Assembly (NCBI RefSeq): GCF_046591575.1
Contig: NZ_JBIQWA010000002.1
Coordinates: 124,001 to 188,000, forward strand
Direction: 5' to 3'
DNA: 64,000 nucleotides
Source: Marivita sp046591575
Lineage (GTDB): Bacteria > Pseudomonadota > Alphaproteobacteria > Rhodobacterales > Rhodobacteraceae
The notes under the pieces are model-generated. The model made no database searches, had not been told where the DNA came from, and worked only from the letters and a program-made list of their open reading frames with translations. Of the stretch, positions 45,283-55,111 are shown piece by piece. Positions within the stretch are counted from its first letter, which is position 1. Every line of letters begins with the position of its first letter. A program made the translations under genes and the position numbers.

Positions 45283-47082
45283 ATGCTCGACACAACGATT
45301 GCCGATCAAACCCAAAACTTTCTGGACGATTTCGGCGCGGCACTTGAACAGGGCGATATCGCGCGCGTTCGGGATATGTTTCAAGACGAGTGCTACTGGC
45401 GCGATCTGGTGACCTTTACCTGGAACCTTAAGACGGTTGAGGGCAAGGATCAGATCGAAGACATGCTGAAACATCAGCTGTCGACAACCCGGCCCTCGGG
45501 CTGGCGCCTTGCCGAGGGAGAGATCCCAACAGAAGAAGACGGCATCATCACGGCGTGGATTCAGTTCGAAACAGAGCTCGCACGGGGGTATGGGCTGGTT
45601 CGGTTGAAGGACGGGAAAATCTGGACCTTGTTGACCACCATGGTCGAGCTGAAGGGCCACGAAGAACCCGCCGGGTTCAACCGTCCGCTTGGGGCCAAAC
45701 ATGGCGCGGGCAAGAACCGCGAAACCTGGGCCGAGGAGCGCGACCGAGAGGCGACCGAGCTGGGCTATAAAACCCAGCCCTATTGCCTGATCATCGGCGG
45801 CGGACAGGGCGGGATCGCGCTGGGCGCGCGCTTGCGTCAGTTGGGGGTGCCGACCATCATCGTCGAAAAGAACGACCGCCCCGGCGACAGCTGGCGCAAT
45901 CGGTACAAATCGCTCTGTCTGCATGACCCGGTGTGGTATGACCATCTGCCTTATATCAAGTTTCCCGACAACTGGCCGGTGTTTGCGCCCAAAGACAAGA
46001 TCGGGGACTGGCTTGAGATGTATACCAAGGTGATGGAGCTGAATTACTGGACCCGAACCACCGCCAAATCCGCAACCTTCGATGAAACGACGCAGGAATG
46101 GACCGTAGTTGTTGATCGGGATGGTGAAGAGGTGGTTTTGAAGCCAAAGCAACTGGTGATGGCAACGGGCATGTCCGGAAAAAAACGGATGCCTGATTTT
46201 CCGGGCATGGACAGGTTCAAGGGGGTGCAACAGCATTCGTCGGAACATGACGGGCCGGACAATTGGACCGGCAAGAAAGTGGTGGTTGTCGGGTCGAACA
46301 ATTCGGCACATGACATCTGTGCAGCCCTTTGGGAACACGATGCCGATGTGACCATGGTGCAGCGGTCCTCGACCCATATTGTCCGGTCTGACACCTTGAT
46401 GGAGATCGGTCTTGGTGCGCTGTATTCCGAAGAGGCGGTGCGCAACGGGGTGACAACCGAAAAGGCCGACCTGATTTTTGCGTCGCTGCCCTATCGCATT
46501 TTGCATGAATTCCAGATCCCCGCCTATGAGGCGATGAAGGAGCGGGACAAGGACTTCTATGACGGGCTGGAAAAGGCCGGTTTCTGGCTGGATTGGGGTG
46601 ATGACGGCTCGGGGCTGTTCCTGAAATACCTGCGGCGGGGATCGGGGTATTACATTGATGTGGGCGCCAGCCAGCTGATCATTGATGGCGAGATCAAGCT
46701 AAAGCGGGGGCAAGTGACCGAGCTTGATGAAACCGGCGTCATTCTGGATGACGGCACCCATCTGGATGCCGATCTGGTCATCTATGCCACCGGTTATAAT
46801 TCGATGAATGGCTGGGTTGCGGATCTCATGGGTCAGGATATGGCCGACAGGCTTGGAAAGTGCTGGGGTCTGGGGTCTGACACCACCAAAGATCCCGGTC
46901 CCTGGGAGGGCGAGCAGCGCAATATGTGGAAGCCGACGCAGGTGCCGAACCTTTGGATGCATGGCGGAAACCTGCATCAATCGCGGCATTATTCGCAATT
47001 CCTGTCCTTGCAGATCAAAGCGCGTATGGAGGGGCTGGACACGCCGGTTTACGGATTGCAGGCCGTGCATCACCTGAGCTGA
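45283..47082 (+). CDS. Flavin-containing monooxygenase-like oxidoreductase with NTF2-like N-terminal domain
   Basis: A 599-residue fusion. Residues 1 to about 125 are an NTF2/SnoaL-like domain (FLDDFGAALEQGDIARVRDM). The rest is an FAD/NADPH monooxygenase: FAD motif CLIIGGGQGGIALG, GDSWRNRYKSLCLHDPVWYD, the NADP segment VVVVGSNNSAHDI (the third Gly of the Rossmann motif is replaced), and the ATGYN motif as VIYATGYNSM. Such proteins oxygenate N- or S-containing small molecules or ketones; the substrate is not visible. GGGAGGAG precedes the ATG. Confidence 0.88.
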   Translation: MLDTTIADQTQNFLDDFGAALEQGDIARVRDMFQDECYWRDLVTFTWNLKTVEGKDQIEDMLKHQLSTTRPSGWRLAEGEIPTEEDGIITAWIQFETELARGYGLVRLKDGKIWTLLTTMVELKGHEEPAGFNRPLGAKHGAGKNRETWAEERDREATELGYKTQPYCLIIGGGQGGIALGARLRQLGVPTIIVEKNDRPGDSWRNRYKSLCLHDPVWYDHLPYIKFPDNWPVFAPKDKIGDWLEMYTKVMELNYWTRTTAKSATFDETTQEWTVVVDRDGEEVVLKPKQLVMATGMSGKKRMPDFPGMDRFKGVQQHSSEHDGPDNWTGKKVVVVGSNNSAHDICAALWEHDADVTMVQRSSTHIVRSDTLMEIGLGALYSEEAVRNGVTTEKADLIFASLPYRILHEFQIPAYEAMKERDKDFYDGLEKAGFWLDWGDDGSGLFLKYLRRGSGYYIDVGASQLIIDGEIKLKRGQVTELDETGVILDDGTHLDADLVIYATGYNSMNGWVADLMGQDMADRLGKCWGLGSDTTKDPGPWEGEQRNMWKPTQVPNLWMHGGNLHQSRHYSQFLSLQIKARMEGLDTPVYGLQAVHHLS

Positions 47083-47128
47083 CCTGCGCACAGCCGCTCG
47101 ATCCCTCCGGATCGGGCGGCGGCCGTCT

Positions 47129-48175
47129 TTATCGCGGTTTTGACCGATCAAAGATGCGGGCCGCCAAAGGGGCACCCAGGATAACAGCAAAAATCCGCAG
47201 AATGTGGTGGGCGACGACAAAGGCAATGTCGGCCCCCACGATCAGGGCAAAGACGGTCAATTCGGCCTGCCCACCGGGGGCAAAGGCCAGCAGCGTTTCC
47301 ATCCCCGGCGCAAGGCCCAGCTGATAGATCGCTTCGACAAAGATCAGCGTCAGCACGATCAGGATGGCGCAGAAGCCCAGCCCGGCAGCAAGGTCGCGGC
47401 GCACCTCGTTCCAGGTGATCCCGGCATATTTGGTGCCAATGCTCATGCCGATGAAAAACTGCGCCGCCCAAATCGCTTCTGCGGGGGGGCGGTTGTGCAG
47501 ACCTCCGGCGAGCGTCAGCGCGGCGGTCAGGATCAGCGGGCCCAGAATGGACGCGCCGAACAATCCGACACGATCGGCCACGCGCCAGCCCACAAAGGCG
47601 CAAACGCACATCAGGCCCAGTTCTTGCAGCGGGATGCTGGAGGCGGGCGCACCGGGCGGATTGGACAGGTCGGCATCCCAGATCCCGATCAGCAGGAAAG
47701 GCAGGGCGACCACGATGATCATGACACGGGTGGCGTGAATGAGGCTGATGGTGCGCACATCCCCGCCAGCGTCTTCGCCAAAGGCGATCATGTCTTGCAA
47801 GCCACCGGGCATGGTCGAGTAATAGGCGGTTGGAAAGTCGAAACCGCAGATGCGTTGGAAATACGGCACGCCCACCGCGCCGATGCAGGCGATCATCACC
47901 GGCACCAGAACCAGCGTCGGCCACATGGCGGGAAACGTCGCCAGAACCGACGGTGTGAGCGTGGCCCCGACCGCGACGCCAAGGATTGTGCGCATGCTGT
48001 GATTGAGGGTTTTGACCCCGCCAAGTGGCAGACCGGCCAATGCCGCCAGCAGACAGGCGGAAATCGGACCAAGCAACCAGGGCAAGGGCAAATCGACAGC
48101 GTAGAACACCGCCACTCCGGCACCGGCGGTGATAAAGGCGCTGACCACCGGGATCATGGCAGCGTTCCAAGCCAA
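47129..48175 (-). CDS. AbrB-family membrane protein (AbrB duplication domain)
   Basis: A 348-residue membrane protein with 9-10 hydrophobic segments in two related halves: LPWLLGPISACLLAALAGLP near the start, and FGASILGPLILTAALTLAGG in the second half. This is the AbrB/AimP-type duplication family, sometimes named after ammonia monooxygenase; it is unrelated to the DNA-binding AbrB. Function is probably transport and remains unproven. It overlaps the upstream AEC gene by 22 bases. Confidence 0.82.
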   Translation of the reverse strand: MAWNAAMIPVVSAFITAGAGVAVFYAVDLPLPWLLGPISACLLAALAGLPLGGVKTLNHSMRTILGVAVGATLTPSVLATFPAMWPTLVLVPVMIACIGAVGVPYFQRICGFDFPTAYYSTMPGGLQDMIAFGEDAGGDVRTISLIHATRVMIIVVALPFLLIGIWDADLSNPPGAPASSIPLQELGLMCVCAFVGWRVADRVGLFGASILGPLILTAALTLAGGLHNRPPAEAIWAAQFFIGMSIGTKYAGITWNEVRRDLAAGLGFCAILIVLTLIFVEAIYQLGLAPGMETLLAFAPGGQAELTVFALIVGADIAFVVAHHILRIFAVILGAPLAARIFDRSKPR

Positions 48176-49089
48176 AGCCAGACGGTGATGATAGACATGC
48201 CCGTGGCCAACAGAACCGAAGACGCCGCCACCCGTCGCGCCCGACCATACATGTTAGCAAAAATATAGCCGTTGATCCCCGGTGCCATGGCCGCCGTCAA
48301 CACGGCACTGCGGAACGCGGCATCGTCAAGCGGGAAGCTGGCGGCCAAGCCCCAGGTGATCCCCGGATGCAGGATCAGGCTGATTGCGCAAACATACAGA
48401 ATAACGCGCATATCGCCTTCGGGCCGGTATCTATAAAGCACGCCTCCTAATGCAAACAAAGCGGCCGGAAGTGCGGTGCGCACAACCATGTCAAGCGCAA
48501 CGGTTACCGGCTCTGGCAGGGTGATATCCAGCAGGTTGAACGCCACGCCGAAGGCAATTCCGATGACAAGGGCGTTGCGGAACATGGCTTTGGCAACAAT
48601 CAGCGGCACATCGCGATTGCGTTGCCCGGCAGACCGGGCGCGGACAAACTCCATCACGCTGATGCCAAGCCCGTAGCAAAACGGCGAATGAAACGCGATG
48701 ATCGCATAATTGGCGGTCAGGGCATCGGACCCAAAGGCGCGTTCGGTTATGGCGATGCCCAGCAGGACCGAATTGGCGAACAGGCAGCAAAAGCCGATGA
48801 CAACGGACTCTTCCCACGGCCGATGAAACAGAAACCGCGCCCCCAACAGCCCGGCCACAAAACAGGTGAGCGAGCCGGTGTAATAGCTGATCAGCAGCGG
48901 GATCGAAAAACTCTGGCCCAAGTCAAGCGTCCAGATTGCGCGGAACAAAAGCAGGGGAAGGGCGATTTTCTGGGTGAACGCCATCAAACCGTCCATCGAC
49001 GCGTCGCCAAGCACGCCACGCCACGCGACAAGGTAGCCCAGTCCGATCACCAGAAAGACCGGAAGGATGATGTCAATCAGCGCCTGCAT
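48154..49089 (-). CDS. AEC family transporter
   Basis: A 311-residue auxin-efflux-carrier family protein with about 10 hydrophobic segments. Features are IILPVFLVIGLGYLVAWRGV at the start, YTGSLTCFVAGLLGARF, NSVLLGIAITERAFG, and the C-terminal AAMAPGINGYIFANMYGRA. Members move organic anions such as malate or malonate. The substrate is unknown. It forms an overlapping pair with the AbrB-type gene. Confidence 0.87.
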   Translation of the reverse strand: MQALIDIILPVFLVIGLGYLVAWRGVLGDASMDGLMAFTQKIALPLLLFRAIWTLDLGQSFSIPLLISYYTGSLTCFVAGLLGARFLFHRPWEESVVIGFCCLFANSVLLGIAITERAFGSDALTANYAIIAFHSPFCYGLGISVMEFVRARSAGQRNRDVPLIVAKAMFRNALVIGIAFGVAFNLLDITLPEPVTVALDMVVRTALPAALFALGGVLYRYRPEGDMRVILYVCAISLILHPGITWGLAASFPLDDAAFRSAVLTAAMAPGINGYIFANMYGRARRVAASSVLLATGMSIITVWLWLGTLP

Positions 49090-49173
49090 GTCAGCCGGGC
49101 GGAGTAAGGGCGGAAAATCGGCGCATGGTGACAGACTGCACTGGAAATGTGACGCGACGCAATCGGACGCGGC

Positions 49174-49977
49174 CTAGACGGGCTGGGTGATCACCATACC
49201 ATCATAGGCCGGGGTGATATGGTCGGGCGTTTCCGCGTCAACCGTCGCATAGTCAAGATCGACATGCATGTTGGTTAAGACCCCCAAACGCGGCTTGGCG
49301 CGATCCAGCCATTCAAGTGCGAGGGCCAAATGCGCATGGGTCGGGTGCGGCTCGCGGCGCAGCGCGTCAAGTATCCAGACATCCAGATCCTGCAAATGGG
49401 TGTCCCACACCTTTTCGGGAATGGACGCGACATCAGGCAAATAGGCAAGATCGCCAATGCGGAACCCAAGCGCATCAATGCTGCCATGGTTCACATCGAA
49501 CGGATCGAGGGTGATTGGCCCGCCCGCGCCGTAAACCGTCAGCGGGCCGTTGATCGTGTTCATTTCGCAGATCGGCGGATAGGGGCTATCCGAGGGTTGC
49601 ACAAAGGCATAGCCAAAGCGTGAAAACAGATCGTTCTGGGTTTCGCCATCGGCCCAGACCTGCAGGCGTTTGCGCATGTTGAACACGATCATGCGCACGT
49701 CATCCAACCCATGAACATGGTCGGCATGGCTATGGGTGTAGACCACCGCGTCAAGCTCTCCGATGCCAGCATCCAGAAGCTGGGCGCGCATGTCCGGTGA
49801 GGTGTCGATCAGAACGCGGGTCGTGCCTGTGGGTTTTACACGCTCCACCAGCAGCGAACAGCGCCGCCGCGTGTTTTTGGGGTTGTCCGGATCACACGCC
49901 CCCCAGATCCCGCCAAGCCGGGGCACCCCGCCCGATGATCCGCAGCCAAGGATTGTAAAGCGCATTTCGTCCATCAT
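49174..49977 (-). CDS. Metallo-beta-lactamase fold hydrolase (PhnP/phosphodiesterase-like)
   Basis: A 267-residue MBL-fold enzyme starting FTILGCGSSGGVPRLGG. It has the metal motif THSHADHVHGLDD, DVNHGSIDALGFRIGDLAYL and the later His in LTNMHVDLDY. It resembles cyclic phosphodiesterases of the PhnP/ElaC-like group. Its ATG overlaps the tatD stop (ATGA); it is last in the dacC-tmk-holB-tatD operon. Confidence 0.87.
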   Translation of the reverse strand: MMDEMRFTILGCGSSGGVPRLGGIWGACDPDNPKNTRRRCSLLVERVKPTGTTRVLIDTSPDMRAQLLDAGIGELDAVVYTHSHADHVHGLDDVRMIVFNMRKRLQVWADGETQNDLFSRFGYAFVQPSDSPYPPICEMNTINGPLTVYGAGGPITLDPFDVNHGSIDALGFRIGDLAYLPDVASIPEKVWDTHLQDLDVWILDALRREPHPTHAHLALALEWLDRAKPRLGVLTNMHVDLDYATVDAETPDHITPAYDGMVITQPV

Positions 49978-50777
49978 GCAGCGGCCTTGTATTGCGCAGC
50001 TTTGGAAAAGAGCCGGTCAAAATTCGCTTCCGTCTGGGCGGCAAAGGCATCGTATTCAAGCCCGAACAATTCGGCACCGACCCGTGCGGTGTGCGCGGTA
50101 AAGGCCGGTTCATTGCGTTTGCCGCGATGCGGCGGCGGGGCAAGGTAGGGGCTGTCGGTTTCGACAAGCACGCGGTCCAGCGGAGCGGTCGCAAAGATAT
50201 CGCGCAGGTCCTGGCTTTTCGGGAAGGCGGCGATGCCGGACATGGACAGATAGAACCCCAGATCCAGTGCCGCTTTCGCCAGGTCAAGAGACGAAGAAAA
50301 GCAATGCATGACACAGGTATAGGGCTGCGTCTTAAAGCAATCTGTTAAGATTTGGGCCATGTCGTCATCGGCCGCGCGCGCATGGATGATCAGGGGCAAA
50401 CCGGTGGCTTGTGCAGCTTCGATATGCACGCGCAACGACTGTTTCTGAATCTCCGCGCTTTCGGATGTGTAGTGATAATCCAACCCGGTTTCACCGATGC
50501 CAACAAACTTGGGATGGCGCGACATCTCGATCAGTGCATCAACCGTGGCAAGCGGTTCGTCGGCAGCACTCATCGGGTGTGTTCCGGCGGCGTAAAACAC
50601 CGGGTCATGGGCTTCGGCAATGGCGCGCACCTGCGGTTCGAGCCTCAGTTTTGTGCAGATGGTCACCATGCGATGCACCCCGGCCTCGCCAGCGCGGCGA
50701 ATGATATCGGGGCGTTCATTGTCGAAGTCCGGAAAATCCAGATGGCAATGGCTGTCGGTGATCAGTGGTATAGACAT
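49974..50777 (-). CDS. TatD-family metal-dependent hydrolase
   Basis: A 267-residue TIM-barrel nuclease/hydrolase. Metal ligands appear in DSHCHLDFPD, IGETGLDYHY, IIHARAADDD, VMHCFSSS and ETDSPYLAP. TatD-type enzymes are 3'-5' exonucleases or deacylases. ATG at 50,777 begins the family pattern; the open frame upstream does not. It lies between holB and the MBL gene, a conserved arrangement. Confidence 0.93.
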   Translation of the reverse strand: MSIPLITDSHCHLDFPDFDNERPDIIRRAGEAGVHRMVTICTKLRLEPQVRAIAEAHDPVFYAAGTHPMSAADEPLATVDALIEMSRHPKFVGIGETGLDYHYTSESAEIQKQSLRVHIEAAQATGLPLIIHARAADDDMAQILTDCFKTQPYTCVMHCFSSSLDLAKAALDLGFYLSMSGIAAFPKSQDLRDIFATAPLDRVLVETDSPYLAPPPHRGKRNEPAFTAHTARVGAELFGLEYDAFAAQTEANFDRLFSKAAQYKAAA

Positions 50778-50824
50778 GGCCGAGGTATCGGGGATGCGGG
50801 CAGGGGCGTCAAGCCGTCCTGCAC

Positions 50825-51949
50825 CTATCTGGGGCACCCGTCGCGCAGAGCCAGAAAACTGGACAAGAGCAGCGAGCCTGCCTCGACGTTGACGGCCCGA
50901 CCGTGGCGCAATCTGTCGCCCTGGGTTTGTGCCACATGCGCCCAGTGTCGCGCCGCCTGTGCCGACGGGCAAAGCCACTGGAACGTGTCGGATTCGGCCG
51001 CTGAAACAGCAGGGCTGGGGGGCAGGCCAGTGGCCCCGGTGCGCGCCAGCCGCGCCAGGGCGCGGTCCAGCAGCGTCAGCATCAGATCAAGCCGGTCTTC
51101 CTTGCCACGCCCGGCGGCGCTTTCGGCCAGGGCAATGGCATGAGGGCGGCTGAGATCGGGTAGCGTGGACAGCAGTTTGACGATGTCGGCATAGAGTTTC
51201 AGCCCGTCCTGTTGCAGCAGCCTGACGGCCTCGCCGATCGAACCGCCGGACAAGGCCGCCAGCGCATCGGGATTTGCATCCGAGACATCAATTCCCGCAG
51301 CCTTTAGCGCCTGTGCCATGTTCTGCGGGCTGAGCGGGGACAACCGCAATTCCCGGCATCTTGAGCGGATCGTCGGCAACAGCCGCGAGGGCTGGTGGCT
51401 GACCAACAGCAAGGTGGTGCGCTCGGGAGGTTCCTCCAGAAGCTTGAGCAGGGCGTTGGCGGCATTGACGTTCATATCATCCGCAGCATCGACAATCACC
51501 ACCCGTCGCCCGCCATCTGCGGCTGACAACGCGAAAAACCCTTTGAGTTTGCGCACTTCGTCGACCGTGATCTGCGCCTTCAGCCGCTTTGCCTTGTCGT
51601 CATAGGGGCGTCGCAGCACAAAAAGACCCGGCTCGGAGCCCGCCAGAATGCGGTGCGACACCGGATGGTCGTTCGGGATCGTCAGGTCCGCGGGCGGCGC
51701 AGGCGCACCAAACAGCCCGTCCTCCTGGCCCGGCGGAGTGGCCAGCAAAAACCGGGCAATGCGCCAGGCCAAGGTGGCCTTTCCGACGCCGCGTGGCCCG
51801 GTGATCAGCCAGCCGTGATGCAACCGGCCCGAGGCGAAGGCCCGTAGAAAATCCGCTTGCGCCAAGTCTTGCCCAAACAAACGTTCGGTTTCTCGCGGGT
51901 GCGGTGCGCCGTCGATGCGGTCGGGTTCGGGAAGGGCTGTGTCACTCAT
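50825..51949 (-). CDS. holB: DNA polymerase III subunit delta prime
   Basis: Clamp-loader subunit. The 374-residue protein shows LHHGWLITGPRGVGKATLAW (P-loop), VVIVDAADDMNVNAANALLK, LEEPPERTTLLLVSHQP with sensor 1, and RSRCRELRLSPLS. The ATG at 51,949 overlaps the tmk stop in the ATGA manner. An in-frame ATG at 51,961 is the alternative; the two lie in a short duplicated stretch (CCATCTGACATG). Confidence 0.93.
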   Translation of the reverse strand: MSDTALPEPDRIDGAPHPRETERLFGQDLAQADFLRAFASGRLHHGWLITGPRGVGKATLAWRIARFLLATPPGQEDGLFGAPAPPADLTIPNDHPVSHRILAGSEPGLFVLRRPYDDKAKRLKAQITVDEVRKLKGFFALSAADGGRRVVIVDAADDMNVNAANALLKLLEEPPERTTLLLVSHQPSRLLPTIRSRCRELRLSPLSPQNMAQALKAAGIDVSDANPDALAALSGGSIGEAVRLLQQDGLKLYADIVKLLSTLPDLSRPHAIALAESAAGRGKEDRLDLMLTLLDRALARLARTGATGLPPSPAVSAAESDTFQWLCPSAQAARHWAHVAQTQGDRLRHGRAVNVEAGSLLLSSFLALRDGCPR

Positions 51950-52584
51950 GTCAGATGGCATGTCAGATGGGGGCTTACCGCAGCCCAGACATCCTGTGCA
52001 ACGGCGTCCGGCACGCGCGCCCCGTCAATGACCCGAAAGCGGTCTGCAAATTCCTCTGCCAGCGACAAAAACCCGGCACGCATCGCGTCCTGAAGTCCCT
52101 GGCCAAAATCCTCGAAGCGTTCTTCGGCCGTGTTGCGCGATTTTGCGCGCTGCAGACCGGTTTCCGGGTCCATATCAATCAGGATCGTAATGCTCGGTTC
52201 GATGCCGATCATCAGGTCATGCAACGTGTCGACCGTGTCGCGCAGGTTGCCGCGCGACAGGCCCTGATACATCCGTGTGCTGTCTGCAAACCGGTCACAA
52301 ATCACAACCTTGCCCGCGTTCAGGGCCGGACGGATCGTGCGTTCCAGATGATCCCGGCGGGCCGCGGTAAAAAGCAACAGCTCGGTTTCGGCGGACCATC
52401 GATCCGGATCACCCTGCAGAACCAAAGCGCGGATTTCCTCGGCCCCGGGACTGCCGCCGGGTTCGCGTGTCAGCACAGTATCAATGCCCCGCGCGTCAAG
52501 TGCGTCGGACAACAGGCGCGCCTGAGTAGATTTGCCTGATCCGTCGATGCCTTCAAAGCTGATAAACAACCCTGTGGGGTTCAC
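51946..52584 (-). CDS. tmk: Thymidylate kinase
   Basis: Phosphorylates dTMP to dTDP. The 212-residue protein has the P-loop ISFEGIDGSGKSTQARLL, the DRY-like motif as VICDRFADSTRMYQG, and the lid region. It starts with GTG, whose GTGA overlaps the dacC stop by four bases, so translation is coupled. The adjacent holB gene is the usual partner. Confidence 0.95.
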   Translation of the reverse strand: MNPTGLFISFEGIDGSGKSTQARLLSDALDARGIDTVLTREPGGSPGAEEIRALVLQGDPDRWSAETELLLFTAARRDHLERTIRPALNAGKVVICDRFADSTRMYQGLSRGNLRDTVDTLHDLMIGIEPSITILIDMDPETGLQRAKSRNTAEERFEDFGQGLQDAMRAGFLSLAEEFADRFRVIDGARVPDAVAQDVWAAVSPHLTCHLT

Positions 52585-53753
52585 ATTGCGTCCTCTGAGG
52601 GGGCCTGCATACGGCCCAGCAAGACCTGCGAGACATTCATCATCCGCTCTACAAACCCGCTGGCCGGAACCTCGGAGGCCGCGAAAAGCGGAATGCGGTG
52701 TTCGGGCAGGCCCTCGGGGCTGATGATCAGTTCAGCCAGCTGGCGACCTTGGGCAATGGGGGCCTCAATCGGGCCGGTATAGACGACTTCGGCGGTCACA
52801 GCGCTGCCTGGTGTGTTGGGCAACAACAATGTCACATCGTCTTTGGCGGCCAATCCCACACGATCGCTTGCCCCCATCCAGACATCGGCCTCTGCGATCA
52901 CCGCTCCGGCCTTGGTCACGGTCTGTTCGGCGAATTGGCGGAAGGCCCAGTTGACAATCGCCTCTGATTCCTGCGCCCGGCCCGCAGCGGTATCCAGTCC
53001 GGTCAGGGTAAAGATCACCCGACGGTCCCCCTGTTTGGCCGAGCCAACCAAACCATAGCCCGCTTCTTGCGTGTGGCCGGTTTTCAACCCGTCCGCGCCG
53101 ATGCCAAGCCCCAAAAGCGGGTTTCTGTTGTAGCGGTTCTGCGATTCCTGTTCGTCGAACAGAAACTCTGTTTCGGCAAACATCGGGTAAAACTCTGGAA
53201 AGTCCTCTATGATGCGCTGGGCCAGCAGGGTCAGATCCCGCATTGACATCACATGCCCGTCGGCCGGCCAGCCGCTTGAGTTTTTGAAGGTCGAATTGGT
53301 CATGCCCATCAATTGCGCACGTTGCGTCATCATCCGGGCAAAGCCTGCCTCAGACCCGTCCGGCGACAGCGCTTCGGCCAGGACCACGCAGGCATCATTG
53401 CCCGACAGCACAATGATCCCCCGGATCAGATCCTCGACCGAAACACGTTCCCCTTCGCGCAGGAACAGGGTGGAGCCGCCAAATGAATTGGCATGTGCCG
53501 ACACCGGCAGCCGTTCGTCCAGCTGCAGCCGTCCGTCCCGGACGGCCTCGAATGCAATATAGAGCGTCATCAGCTTGGACATGGAGGCCGGTGGCATGGC
53601 TGTGTCGGCATTTTTGGCCAAAAGGACCGTGCCGGTCTTTTCGTCCAGAACAAAGGCCGCTTCGGCCTGGGTGTCAAAGGCGGCCAGCGGTGGTGCCGAC
53701 AGCATCAGGGCTGCCATGCAGGCAGTGAACACGGGGCGGTATCGACGGATCAT
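52581..53753 (-). CDS. dacC: D-alanyl-D-alanine carboxypeptidase (PBP5/6-type)
   Basis: Periplasmic, membrane-associated DD-carboxypeptidase that trims peptidoglycan stem peptides. The 390-residue protein has a signal peptide (MIRRYRPVFTACMAALMLSAPPLAA region), SxxK in PPASMSKLMT, SxN in LSGNDACVV, and KTG in LKTGHTQEAGYG. The C-terminal beta domain and an amphipathic end follow. It is downstream of the SPOR lipoprotein gene and starts the tmk-holB run. Confidence 0.93.
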   Translation of the reverse strand: MIRRYRPVFTACMAALMLSAPPLAAFDTQAEAAFVLDEKTGTVLLAKNADTAMPPASMSKLMTLYIAFEAVRDGRLQLDERLPVSAHANSFGGSTLFLREGERVSVEDLIRGIIVLSGNDACVVLAEALSPDGSEAGFARMMTQRAQLMGMTNSTFKNSSGWPADGHVMSMRDLTLLAQRIIEDFPEFYPMFAETEFLFDEQESQNRYNRNPLLGLGIGADGLKTGHTQEAGYGLVGSAKQGDRRVIFTLTGLDTAAGRAQESEAIVNWAFRQFAEQTVTKAGAVIAEADVWMGASDRVGLAAKDDVTLLLPNTPGSAVTAEVVYTGPIEAPIAQGRQLAELIISPEGLPEHRIPLFAASEVPASGFVERMMNVSQVLLGRMQAPSEDAM

Positions 53754-53785
53754 GGTGGCTCTCCTGGTGTCGCTGACACTGGTCT

Positions 53786-54703
53786 TTAGTTTGTCACAAC
53801 ATAGGCATCGGTAAAGCCGGTCTCTTTCACCTTCGCAAGCAGCGAACTGCGCTCTGCGCGGCTCTGTGCCGGTCCGACAAGGACACGCCAGAACGCCTTG
53901 CCGCTGGAGGACTGCTCAAGAACGGTTGGCACCATCCCGGCCTGCCGCATGGCGGTTGCGGTATTGTTGGCGTTTTCCTCGATGCTGAAGATCCCGATCT
54001 GGATAAATGGCTTGTCCAAGCTGGATGCGGCAGGTTGCGGGACAGGTGCCTGTGCCTGTGGTGCCGGGCTTTCTGCCGGAGCGGTGGTGGCCGGGGTGGC
54101 ATCCAGCGCTGCGGCTGCGGTTTGCGCAATCGGATCAAGCGGTGCTTCGGCCACATCTGTCGGCGCGGCAAATATGTCCTCTCCGGTCGGGGCGTCCTGC
54201 ACAGGGGCCGCTGTCGCGTCATCCGGCACCTCTTCGCGTCGCAAGGCCACGACATTCAGATTGGTTGGTGCGCCGGCCAGAACCCCAAGTGCGGCTGCCG
54301 CGTCAGAGGAAATCTGCAGCAGGGGGCCGGGTGTTTCCCTTTCTTTGCGGAACAATGCGCCGATGACAAAATTGCCATTGGCCTCATTGCGGATGATCAC
54401 ACGCTCTGGTTCGGTGACGCTTGGATGGGCGGCCCACACGCCCCCCAGTGACGGGCGCCCGTCCCAAAGACCGGGTTCCGAGACCTGAAACACCTCTGGC
54501 GCTTCGACATCGCGTTCCACCAGCCGCGTCGCCCGCTGATTGCCGGTGATTGCTGTTCCTGCCTCTGCGTCGTTTGATCCGCCCTGCAGAAATGCGGGCA
54601 TATTGGCGCTGTCGCACGCGCCCAGAGAAAGCGCCGCAAAACCTGCTGCGAAAACCGATCTTGAGCGCCGCCACCGTCCCGAGGCCGTCATTGTGATGTC
54701 CAT
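53786..54703 (-). CDS. SPOR-domain lipoprotein with RlpA-like middle region
   Basis: A 305-residue lipoprotein: N-terminal signal with lipobox SLGAC, and a middle region (FQVSEPGLWDGRPSLGGVWA, then ISSDAAAALGVLAGAPTNLN) resembling the RlpA double-psi barrel. A Pro/Ala-rich linker leads to a C-terminal SPOR domain (FIQIGIFSIEENANNTATAM to the end) that binds denuded glycan at the septum. Its next gene is dacC, so the two likely act together in wall remodelling. ATG at 54,703 begins the signal peptide. Catalytic competence of the barrel is uncertain. Confidence 0.82.
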   Translation of the reverse strand: MDITMTASGRWRRSRSVFAAGFAALSLGACDSANMPAFLQGGSNDAEAGTAITGNQRATRLVERDVEAPEVFQVSEPGLWDGRPSLGGVWAAHPSVTEPERVIIRNEANGNFVIGALFRKERETPGPLLQISSDAAAALGVLAGAPTNLNVVALRREEVPDDATAAPVQDAPTGEDIFAAPTDVAEAPLDPIAQTAAAALDATPATTAPAESPAPQAQAPVPQPAASSLDKPFIQIGIFSIEENANNTATAMRQAGMVPTVLEQSSSGKAFWRVLVGPAQSRAERSSLLAKVKETGFTDAYVVTN

Positions 54704-54887
54704 TGCCTGCTCGCCCTTTGCTGTGCCGCATCCGGTGACAACGTGACCCGCAGGCCCACCGCCACTCTTGTTTTGCGAAAAGCTTACAGTCTTGCGAGAC
54801 ACAAGAAAAGTCTAACGACACATCTGTGCTTTTTTTCCCAATCACCGGCTTTCAGAATCGCATTTCTGCGGGTATGCGACTGTCACC

Positions 54888-54977
54888 GGAGGTTTGGCAG
54901 AGTGGTCGAATGCGGCGGTCTTGAAAACCGTTGGGCGTGAGAGCGTCCCCAGGGTTCGAATCCCTGAGCCTCCGCCA
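54888..54977 (+). tRNA. tRNA-Ser (anticodon UGA)
   Basis: A 90-base tRNA with encoded CCA. Acceptor GGAGGTT/AGCCTCC, discriminator G, anticodon loop CTTGAAA giving UGA at 54,922-54,924, long variable arm, and T-arm GGGTTCGAATCCC. It reads UCN codons. An integrase remnant starts 135 bases downstream, so this tRNA is a second island boundary. Confidence 0.97.
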
Positions 54978-55111
54978 CAAGTATCCCTCTTGTTGTTTTA
55001 TTCATCATTGGACTCAATACCTTGCCCGTGGATTGAGGGTAGCGACACGTCCTGCGTTTTTGTTTTTCTATGCTTTTTGCAATGCTCGGCGGTGTGTAGA
55101 GGGGGGCGGCC

